Origin: JAQBDA01 sp041301185
Lineage (GTDB): Bacteria > Chloroflexota > Anaerolineae > Anaerolineales > UBA4823
Direction: 5' to 3'
NCBI GenBank assembly: GCA_041301185.1
Contig: JBFYSV010000133.1
Span: 1 to 14,693 of the forward strand
Length of the DNA: 14,693 bases
Shown: piece by piece, positions 6,953 to 13,097 of the stretch
Layout of the letters: the number at the start of each line of letters is the position of its first letter
Numbering within the stretch: position 1 is the stretch's first letter
Program-made: the position numbers and the translations under genes
Notes under the pieces: model-generated
What the model saw: only the letters and a program-made list of their open reading frames with translations
Told to the model about the DNA's origin: nothing
Databases searched by the model: none

Positions 6953-8605
6953 ATGCAGACCGGGTTTCAACCATATCAAGAAAGACGCCCACCAGGGCTG
7001 ATAACGCGTTTCTTTGAGACTTCAGCCCAGCTGATAGGTCTGGCGTTGGGAGGCGGACTGGATTTTGTAAGGCAGAAAAAGGAAACGGGCGAGCACCGCA
7101 CCCTGGGCATTTTTCTCCTGCGAATTTTCCTGGCACTTGCCTGGCCGTTTTTAGATAAAAAGATTGTAAAACTGCCCTTCTCAGCCCAGTTCAGGTTGAG
7201 GATGGAAAAGCTGGGGCCAACTTATATTAAGCTCGGCCAGATCCTCAGCCTGCGCGAAGACTTACTCCCTAAAGCCATCACGGATGAGCTGAAAATGCTG
7301 CTGGATAAGCTTCCAGCCGTCTCGTACGAGCGGTTTAAGGAACTAATTGTCGAAAGCCTTGATCTTCCGCTCAACACCATGTACCGCTGGATAGATCCTC
7401 TTCCACTGGGATCAGCCTCCCTGGCTCAGACCCACCGGGCACGCATTGTCACCAACGAGAAGGTGGTCATCAAGGTGCTTAAACCAGGGGTTCGCACGCT
7501 CATAGAGCGCGATACCCGACTGCTGGGCTTCTTCGGGAGGTTTTTGCAGATCTTTCTGGCGCGTTACCAACCTGCCAGAATTATCAATGAGTTCTGTGCA
7601 TACACCTTGCGAGAAGTAGATTTACGTTTTGAAGCTGATAACGCAGAAACTTTCGCCGCATACTTCAAAGACGAGCCTGAAGTTCGTTTTCCCCGCATTT
7701 ATCGCCAGTATAGCTCTCGGGACGTCCTGTGTATGGAGTTTTTCAACGGTATCAAGCCCGACCAAAACGCTCTCAAGAAACTGACTGCCGACCAACGCCG
7801 GCAGGCGATTGACCTGGGGATCGGTGCCATCGTGAGAATGATTTATCGCGATGGGTTCTTCCATGCCGATCTGCATCCGGCAAATTTGATGATTTTCAAA
7901 AACCCGCGCACCAAAGAGATCAGTGTCGGTTTCATTGACCTGGGTATGGTGGGCAGGTTCACCCGCGATATGCGTAAGCGCCTGTTCTACTACTTCTACT
8001 CTTTGGTCACCGGCGACCCCGATAGCGCAGCACGTTATCTGACTTCCCTGACCATGCCTGGGAAGGGGGCAGACATCGAAGGGTTCCGCCGTGCTGCATC
8101 CGACCTTTACACCCGCTGGTTGACAACGCCGAATTTCAAAGATTTTTCCCTCGCCCAGGTTATCTTGCAGTCTATTCTCCTGGCAGGCCATTACCACATC
8201 CAATACCCCGGCGAGATCATCCTGATGGTCAAAGCCCTGGTAACCATCGAAGGAGTTGGGTTTATCTTTGACCCTGAGATGGATATTCCCACCGCGGCAC
8301 GAAAACATGTGCGTTTCATCTTAATGCAAGAATTCAATCCTTTGACCATGATCCGAGAAAGCGCTCTCATCTTGCCCGAAATGATGGATGTGCTCCGTAA
8401 AAGCCCCTTGATCCTGGCTGAGGGGATCAAAGCGTTGGAGACAAATCTAAAAAGGCCCCCTTCAGGGCCATTGAACGGGATCCGCGGCACCCTGCTGGCT
8501 GGATTCTGCCTGTTTGCAGGAGCTTTGCTGCTCGCCTTCAATGGCCCGTGGTTCGCATGGGCTGCATTATTCATCATAGCAATTATCCTGGCATTACGAT
8601 CTTAA
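6953..8605 (+). CDS. ABC1/AarF/UbiB family atypical kinase
   Basis: This 550-residue protein has all UbiB-family marks: the KxGQ motif in YIKLGQILSLREDLLP (K93, Q96), the alanine-rich loop GSASLAQ (153-159) that replaces the usual glycine loop, the invariant lysine K174 in VVIKVLKPGV, E221/E227/N230 in REVDLRFEADN, the catalytic HADLHPANL (D306, N311), and the metal-binding D329 in FIDLGM. Two C-terminal hydrophobic helices (about residues 510-548) anchor it in the membrane, as in UbiB. UbiB/COQ8 proteins are ATPases that help quinone biosynthesis, probably by handling membrane-buried lipid intermediates; the partner here is not shown. I chose the ATG at 6953; the frame is open to a TTG at 6929, and neither has a clear ribosome-binding site. 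The acyltransferase gene follows on the same strand, past a hairpin with a T-rich tail. Confidence 0.9.
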   Translation: MQTGFQPYQERRPPGLITRFFETSAQLIGLALGGGLDFVRQKKETGEHRTLGIFLLRIFLALAWPFLDKKIVKLPFSAQFRLRMEKLGPTYIKLGQILSLREDLLPKAITDELKMLLDKLPAVSYERFKELIVESLDLPLNTMYRWIDPLPLGSASLAQTHRARIVTNEKVVIKVLKPGVRTLIERDTRLLGFFGRFLQIFLARYQPARIINEFCAYTLREVDLRFEADNAETFAAYFKDEPEVRFPRIYRQYSSRDVLCMEFFNGIKPDQNALKKLTADQRRQAIDLGIGAIVRMIYRDGFFHADLHPANLMIFKNPRTKEISVGFIDLGMVGRFTRDMRKRLFYYFYSLVTGDPDSAARYLTSLTMPGKGADIEGFRRAASDLYTRWLTTPNFKDFSLAQVILQSILLAGHYHIQYPGEIILMVKALVTIEGVGFIFDPEMDIPTAARKHVRFILMQEFNPLTMIRESALILPEMMDVLRKSPLILAEGIKALETNLKRPPSGPLNGIRGTLLAGFCLFAGALLLAFNGPWFAWAALFIIAIILALRS

Positions 8606-8625
8606 TCGTCATACAGTAATTCGGA

Positions 8626-8665
8626 TCCATTGGTAACCAACCGATGGAGAGTCTTTTTATTTTTT
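8626..8665 (+). terminator. Probable intrinsic terminator or attenuator after the UbiB kinase gene
   Basis: TCCATTGGT (8626-8634) pairs with ACCGATGGA (8640-8648) over nine positions, eight Watson-Crick and one G-U, around a 5-base loop. After a 5-base gap (GAGTC) comes a T-rich run with one interrupting A (8654-8665). The hairpin begins 20 bases after the UbiB stop codon. The gap before the T-run weakens the call, so partial termination is also possible. It bears on the start of the next gene, because the most upstream ATG (8644) lies inside the stem. Confidence 0.5.
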
Positions 8666-8700
8666 CGATGGTAGCGTACCATAAGGGCGAAAGTGATCAC

Positions 8701-10113
8701 GTGCCAAGAATCAAGCTTAATAATGTAGATCTTGCCTGGCTCCGAATGGAGAATCCAACCAACCCGATGATGATCACGGTGGTCTTACATTTTAACGGTT
8801 ATGTAAATTACGACCAGTTGATCTCGACTTTACAGGTTCACCTCTCACCTTACCGCCGCTTCCGGCAGCGGATTGTTCGCCCAATCGGGATGTTCAACCG
8901 GCCATATTGGGAAGATGACCCCAACTTCCGTGTTGTCGATCAGGTAGAACGCCTGGATCTCCAATCTCCAGTCAATGAGGCAGTTCTGCAGGAATTGGTC
9001 AACACAAAAATGAGCACGCTACTGGATTTTGCCCACCCGCTCTGGAAAGTTACCCTGATTGATAATTATCCCGGCGGGAGCATCATCATCGCTCGCATGC
9101 ATCACTGCATCGCAGATGGCATCTCTTTGATGCAAGTATTATTACAAATGACCCAGACTGCCGACGGGGAACCTGCATTTCAGTCTACTTTTGAAAATTC
9201 AAATGGAGTGAATCATCCAGCTAACCGAGCACCGGCAATTACCAGAATTGTGCCCCAAGTAGAAAATCATCGCGGATCTCAAAATGGAAACTCATCTAAA
9301 TCAGCCAGCCAACAGATTACCAAATCCGGCCAGGGATCTGCTTTTCGATACCCTACGGTCACCGAGATAATTTTAGCATCGGCAAAGATTATTTTTCGCT
9401 CTCCCGATCCTCCAACAATCCTCAAAGGTCAGCTGGGAAACACGAAGAATGCTGTCTGGTCTGAGACCTTTAGCGTAACGGAATTAAAAGAAATCGCCCA
9501 ATACAACAGATCTACCATAAATGATGTGCTGATGGCAATCACGACGGGGGCAATCCGGCGCTATATGGATCTGCATAATGATCACCGCAAGCGGAATATT
9601 CGCGCCTTTGTCATGGTGAACCTGCGCGGACGTTCTATCGACGAAGAGCTCGGTAATAAATTTGGTCTGGTCTTCCTGGGTTTGCCAATCGGCTTTGAAC
9701 AGCCCACAGAGCGCCTCGAAAAAATCAAGCAAGGCATGGATGGGTTGAAAGCATCTGCTGAATATGCTGCATCTTACTTAATTCTCAAATTTTTAGGGCA
9801 GATGCCTGAGTGGATCGAGCACCTGGCAACCAGGATCCTGGATACAAAAGGTACCGTTGTGGCGACGAATGTCCCTGGGCCGCGCCACCCGATATATTTG
9901 GCAGATGCGCCGATTAGCTCGATCAGAGCCTGGGTGCCTCAATCGGGGCGGATTGGGGTTGGATTAAGTTTTGTAAGCTATAACAACCGGATGGGTGTCG
10001 GATTGAACGCAGATGCCGGTTTGATACCAGACCCGGAGAAATTCCTCGAGCTCTTTGATGAAGAGTTTAGGTCCCTTCAAGCCGGTGTATCTGCCAGCAC
10101 CCCAGATGTTTGA
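8701..10113 (+). CDS. Wax ester synthase / diacylglycerol acyltransferase (WS/DGAT)
   Basis: The enzyme uses acyl-CoA to esterify fatty alcohols or diacylglycerol, making wax esters or triacylglycerol, usually at the inner membrane and on lipid inclusions. The signature HHCIADG is complete; from the GTG at 8701 its histidines are residues 134-135, close to the position known in Acinetobacter AtfA. Further family marks are VDLAWLRMENPTN near the start, NDVLMAITTGAIRRY, and NVPGPRHPIYLADAPI near the C-terminus. A Ser/Asn-rich linker (about residues 172-215) separates the two halves. The frame is open to ATGs at 8644 and 8668, but the first lies in a hairpin and its next codons are the T-rich tail; the GTG start gives 470 residues and the standard N-terminus. 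The ribosome-binding site is weak (AAGGG at 8683-8687). Which acceptor is used cannot be told. Confidence 0.88.
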   Translation: MPRIKLNNVDLAWLRMENPTNPMMITVVLHFNGYVNYDQLISTLQVHLSPYRRFRQRIVRPIGMFNRPYWEDDPNFRVVDQVERLDLQSPVNEAVLQELVNTKMSTLLDFAHPLWKVTLIDNYPGGSIIIARMHHCIADGISLMQVLLQMTQTADGEPAFQSTFENSNGVNHPANRAPAITRIVPQVENHRGSQNGNSSKSASQQITKSGQGSAFRYPTVTEIILASAKIIFRSPDPPTILKGQLGNTKNAVWSETFSVTELKEIAQYNRSTINDVLMAITTGAIRRYMDLHNDHRKRNIRAFVMVNLRGRSIDEELGNKFGLVFLGLPIGFEQPTERLEKIKQGMDGLKASAEYAASYLILKFLGQMPEWIEHLATRILDTKGTVVATNVPGPRHPIYLADAPISSIRAWVPQSGRIGVGLSFVSYNNRMGVGLNADAGLIPDPEKFLELFDEEFRSLQAGVSASTPDV

Positions 10114-10126
10114 TGACAGATCCGAT

Positions 10127-10156
10127 TGGATAAAACAGCCCTGGATAAAACAGCCC
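10127..10156 (+). repeat. Perfect 15-bp tandem duplication upstream of the phasin promoter
   Basis: The 15-base unit TGGATAAAACAGCCC is present twice, head to tail, at 10127-10141 and 10142-10156. The second copy abuts the -35 element TTGACG at 10157. It may be a simple slippage duplication or a doubled binding site; the sequence alone does not decide. Confidence 0.85.
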
Positions 10157-10185
10157 TTGACGCCTGATCATCGCAGTGCTATACT
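10157..10185 (+). promoter_or_regulatory. Strong sigma-70-type promoter of the phasin-like gene
   Basis: TTGACG (10157-10162) and TATACT (10180-10185) are separated by exactly 17 bases, the best promoter match in the window. Transcription should start near 10192, leaving a leader of about 70 bases before the ATG at 10263. The position shows that the phasin-like gene can be expressed independently of the acyltransferase gene that ends at 10113. Confidence 0.72.
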
Positions 10186-10186
10186 T

Positions 10187-10209
10187 TTTACGACGCAGTG
10201 CGTCATAAA
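10187..10209. promoter_or_regulatory. 23-bp near-perfect palindrome, probable operator
   Basis: TTTACGACGCA (10187-10197), a central G (10198) and TGCGTCATAAA (10199-10209) form a dyad with 10 of 11 positions matching. It begins one base after the -10 element and covers the expected transcription start, the classic place for a repressor operator. The size and symmetry suit a dimeric TetR- or MarR-type regulator, but no such regulator gene is in the window. The core GACGCA-G-TGCGTC is fully symmetric. Confidence 0.6.
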
Positions 10210-10262
10210 TCGATTTTCAATTATCTGATCCTACTCACAAATTAATTCGACGGAGGAATACA

Positions 10263-10637
10263 ATGCCCACCAAACCAAAAACCGAAGAAGCTGTGGAAGA
10301 ACCGAAAGACAAGAATGAAGCTTCATTAACGGAGATGCTCCGGCGAGTGATGCTTGCAACCGTAGGTGCTGTCGCGATTGCTCAGGAAGAAATCGAGGCT
10401 TTTGTGAACCGCCTGGTCGAGCGGGGTGAAATCGCCGAACAAGACGGGAAAAAGCTCGTCACCGAGATGAAGGAGAAGCGAAAGAGCAAGACCGCCAAGG
10501 TCGAGGACGAGGTCAGCAAGAATCTTGAGGGTGTTCTCAAGCGGATGAACATCCCCTCCAAAGCCGATGTCGATGCCCTTAGCCAAAAAATCTCTACTTT
10601 ATCAAAGAAGATCGATGATCTGAAAAAGGCTGAGTAG
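10263..10637 (+). CDS. Phasin-like protein (polyhydroxyalkanoate granule-associated type, COG3937-like)
   Basis: The 124-residue protein has a charged N-terminus (1-20), a helix with a hydrophobic face (about 21-42, LRRVMLATVGAVAIAQEE), a helical middle with the family's FVNRLVERGEIAEQDGKKL segment (47-65), and a C-terminal coiled coil (about 98-124) introduced by VLKRMNIPSKADVDAL. This matches small phasin-family proteins annotated as granule-associated or polyhydroxyalkanoate-regulating. Such proteins coat storage inclusions or link them to regulators. No polyhydroxyalkanoate synthase is in the window, but a wax ester/triacylglycerol synthase gene is directly upstream, so coating neutral-lipid inclusions is an alternative (inference). 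The start is secure: GGAGGA lies just before the ATG. It has its own promoter and a hairpin terminator downstream. Confidence 0.78.
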   Translation: MPTKPKTEEAVEEPKDKNEASLTEMLRRVMLATVGAVAIAQEEIEAFVNRLVERGEIAEQDGKKLVTEMKEKRKSKTAKVEDEVSKNLEGVLKRMNIPSKADVDALSQKISTLSKKIDDLKKAE

Positions 10638-10694
10638 CACAAACCCTGGTATGACTGGATATTTCCCCAGTTATTAAATTGGCTCATGAATCAG

Positions 10695-10727
10695 CCAGAC
10701 CCATCCAGCAATATTGGGTGGGTCTGG
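10695..10727. terminator. Bidirectional hairpin terminator between convergent genes
   Basis: CCAGACCCATCCA (10695-10707) pairs with TTGGGTGGGTCTGG over 10715-10727 to give a 13-bp stem (one G-U) and a 7-base loop. It lies between the ends of the rightward phasin-like gene (10637) and the leftward histidine kinase gene (10771), the position expected of a shared terminator. The following bases are only moderately T-rich on either strand, so efficiency is uncertain. Confidence 0.65.
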
Positions 10728-10770
10728 GCATTTAAAATATCCCTTGTCGTAGGTAGATGAGAGAATTAAT

Positions 10771-12204
10771 TTACGCTCGCATAGCCGGCATACTTACCCT
10801 CACAGTTGTGCCGCTGCCCGGTTGGCTTTCTATTTCAATCTCTCCCCCCTGCCCCTCTACCAGAGCCTTGGCAATTGGCAGACCTAAACCATAGCCTGGA
10901 ACAGACGGATCCACATCACCACGGTAGAAACGGTCAAAGAGATGGGCAAGCTTATCCGCAGTAAACCCTGGCCCTGCATCCTGAACAGAGATAATCACTT
11001 GGGAATCCACCAGATCGGCGTCAACCCGGATCACTCCCTGAGTATGCTTTATGGCATTATCCAGCAAAATCAGCAGTACTTGTTTGAGCGCATCTTTATC
11101 ACCTAAGATAGTTAGATCCTGAACTGTCTCGATAATCTCGCGTTGCTGGTCCAGATGGCGTGCCTGGTTACAGGCGTCTGCCACCACACCACGGATCGGA
11201 ACCGGTTCCTGGATGAGTCCGCGGCCCGCGTCTGCCCGCGCCAGCACTAGCAAATCGTTCACTAACCGGATCAAGCGATCGCTCTCATAGACCAGGTCGT
11301 CCAGGACATCGCTATGTTCTTCAGGGGGGAGAGGCGGGTTACGGCGCAACAACGCCAGGTTGCCGCGCACTGTTGTCAGCGGTGTGCGTAGCTCGTGCGA
11401 GACATCTGTCACGAAATCTCTCTGCATCCTTAACCCCTGGCTTACCTGCTGATAAGATTCTTGCAAGCGCGAGAGCATAGAGTTAAAAGTCATCGCCAGC
11501 TGACCAATTTCGTCGTTTGGTCCGGCATAATTTACTCGCCGAGAAAAATCTCGCTCGTTGGCAATCTCTTGGGCTGTCTGGGTGATCCGATGGATGGGAC
11601 GTAATGTAACCCCTGAAAGTACCCAGCCTATACCAAATGCAGTGAGAATGGTCAGCAGGCTGGCGACGATCAGCGTTGTCCTGAGAACTACCAGGGAGCC
11701 ATCTCGCTCTGTCAGCGGGCGGGCTATCTGAACAATCGAAATCACCTCATCGTGGGCAATTACCGGTATGTTATAGATCAATAGCCTGCCAGTCTCACCA
11801 AAGGCGGTTTCCCACCATTCGTTTTGACTTTGCAATTCCACCAGCCCGGTGCTGCTCAGCGGCAGCGCATCTTCATTCACACCGAACGGGCTGGCTATGA
11901 GTGTCCCGTCAGTACTTACGACACGCACGATCTCGCGTTCTCGCAACCCCTGAAATGCCTGGTCATTGGAAAAATTCTCAAACGTCATCGGCGGCGGGCG
12001 GTCTTGCTCGCGTTCGGGCGGCGCTGGGTGGAGATAACGCCATAACACAGAAGTTGCAAAAACCTCACCGCTTTGCCTCAAGTCACTTTTTATGGAATCG
12101 AGGGTGGATTGCGCCTGGCTGGTATATAAAACAATGCTTAGCAAAACCAGTGTCAGTGCCAGGATAGCGGTATATAGCAGGGTAAGACGAAGACGGATGG
12201 ACAT
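10771..12204 (-). CDS. Two-component sensor histidine kinase, OmpR-system type
   Basis: This 477-residue kinase has a first membrane helix (about 7-28), an extracytoplasmic sensor region (29-170) with a proline-rich, charged stretch near residues 59-73, a second helix (about 172-197), a HAMP linker (about 198-250), a HisKA domain with H270 in DVSHELRTPL, and a HATPase_c domain: N383 in LLDNAIKHT, DAGPG (409-413), LFDRFYRG (422-429) and GYGLGLPIA (437-445). All catalytic boxes are intact. It should sense an envelope signal and phosphorylate the partner regulator encoded just upstream. Its ATG shares one base with the regulator's stop codon (TAATG at 12204), with GAGGAG just before it, so translation is coupled. 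The ligand is unknown; the layout resembles MprB/BaeS-type envelope-stress sensors. Confidence 0.92.
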   Translation of the reverse strand: MSIRLRLTLLYTAILALTLVLLSIVLYTSQAQSTLDSIKSDLRQSGEVFATSVLWRYLHPAPPEREQDRPPPMTFENFSNDQAFQGLREREIVRVVSTDGTLIASPFGVNEDALPLSSTGLVELQSQNEWWETAFGETGRLLIYNIPVIAHDEVISIVQIARPLTERDGSLVVLRTTLIVASLLTILTAFGIGWVLSGVTLRPIHRITQTAQEIANERDFSRRVNYAGPNDEIGQLAMTFNSMLSRLQESYQQVSQGLRMQRDFVTDVSHELRTPLTTVRGNLALLRRNPPLPPEEHSDVLDDLVYESDRLIRLVNDLLVLARADAGRGLIQEPVPIRGVVADACNQARHLDQQREIIETVQDLTILGDKDALKQVLLILLDNAIKHTQGVIRVDADLVDSQVIISVQDAGPGFTADKLAHLFDRFYRGDVDPSVPGYGLGLPIAKALVEGQGGEIEIESQPGSGTTVRVSMPAMRA

Positions 12205-12881
12205 TACTCCTCTTTTAGTACATAGCCTACCCCGCGCACAGTATGTATGAGGCGCGGACGACCATTAGCTTCGAGCTTTTTTCTCAGGTAGCCGATATAA
12301 ACCTCCAGGACATTATCATCTCCCCCAAAATCGTAACCCCAAACTTCATTCAATATTTGAGTACGCTCCAAAACATGGCGTGGATGGCGCAGGAGCAAAT
12401 GCAAAAGGTTGAACTCCGTCACAGTGAGCGACAACAGATCATCACCGCGATGCGCTTCGCGTGTGACCGGATCAAGCCTGATATCTAAGTAGGTTACAGA
12501 TTGGTTTTCCGGCTTTGTCTCCATCCTGCGAAGCATGGCATGGACCCGCGCAACCAGCTCAGCCGGGGCAAACGGCTTGATCAGGTAATCATCCGCCCCG
12601 TTCTCCAGGCCGTCCACTCGATTCTCGATTGCGTCGCGTGCAGTCAGCATCAAGACAAATGTCTGGTTCCCTTCATCACGCAACCTGCGGACCATTTCCA
12701 GCCCATCCATCTTGGGCATCATCCAATCCAGAATGATCATGTCTGGATGGTGAGTGTGGACAATCGCCAGTGCTTCCAGGCCATTTGTTGCAGTAAGCAC
12801 AGTTAAATTTTCATACATCAGCGTGCGCTGAAGCATCTTGAGCAATTTCAGGTCATCATCAACAACAAGCACAGTGGGCAT
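12204..12881 (-). CDS. OmpR/PhoB-family response regulator
   Basis: The 225-residue regulator has a receiver domain (1-120) with the acidic pocket D8-D10, phosphoacceptor D52 in IILDWMMPKMDG, T80 in MLTARD and K102 in IKPFAP, followed by a winged-helix Trans_reg_C domain (about 128-223) ending in the typical LIHTVRGVGYVLKEE. All key residues are present. The kinase gene starts within its stop codon. Upstream is the 216-base region shared with the divergent exporter adaptor gene; a TTGACA lies on the minus strand at 12917-12912, but no good -10 follows at normal spacing. A TTCTCACA element (12882-12889) sits directly next to the start codon, so feedback control is likely. The start codon has only a weak ribosome-binding site (GTGAGA). 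Confidence 0.93.
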   Translation of the reverse strand: MPTVLVVDDDLKLLKMLQRTLMYENLTVLTATNGLEALAIVHTHHPDMIILDWMMPKMDGLEMVRRLRDEGNQTFVLMLTARDAIENRVDGLENGADDYLIKPFAPAELVARVHAMLRRMETKPENQSVTYLDIRLDPVTREAHRGDDLLSLTVTEFNLLHLLLRHPRHVLERTQILNEVWGYDFGGDDNVLEVYIGYLRKKLEANGRPRLIHTVRGVGYVLKEE

Positions 12882-12918
12882 TTCTCACATCCCAAATGGA
12901 TATTACCACACTGTCAAC

Positions 12919-13024
12919 TATATGCCATATAACTGAGAAATCGCTGTGAAAACTCACCCAGATCGCAATTCTCAGTGTTTTCACAGCTTTTTCTTGGCTT
13001 TCTCACAGGATGAGATTCTAAAAT
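12919..13024. promoter_or_regulatory. Regulatory region between the two-component system and the exporter adaptor
   Basis: Several elements are packed here. TATATG-C-CATATA is a 13-bp palindrome (12919-12931). GCTGTGAAAAC (12943-12953) and GTTTTCACAGC (12977-12987) are perfect 11-bp inverted repeats with a 23-base spacer. The second arm contains TTTTCACAG (12978-12986), repeated as TTCTCACAG at 13000-13008, exactly 22 bases or two helical turns downstream; a further TTCTCACA lies at 12882-12889. TAAAAT (13019-13024) is a candidate -10 for the adaptor gene, with only a poor -35 (TTGGCT, 12994-12999), as expected of an activated promoter. Tandem sites on one DNA face fit an OmpR-family regulator. 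Confidence 0.5.
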
Positions 13025-13097
13025 GACCCTGATAACGATGTGATTTGCTCATTCACATTAGGCATGTCTCGTACCCATACCAATCTGGAGGTGAAAT

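Noticed and set aside
7622..8308. Antisense open frame (228 residues) opposite the UbiB kinase gene
   Set aside because: It lies wholly within a gene whose catalytic motifs are complete, and its product resembles no family.
10127..10156. CRISPR-like repeat
   Set aside because: Only two abutting 15-bp copies with no spacers and no cas genes.
10771..12881. TAATG overlap of regulator and kinase as an unusual signal
   Set aside because: Stop-start overlaps are routine in two-component operons, so it is noted only in the annotation.
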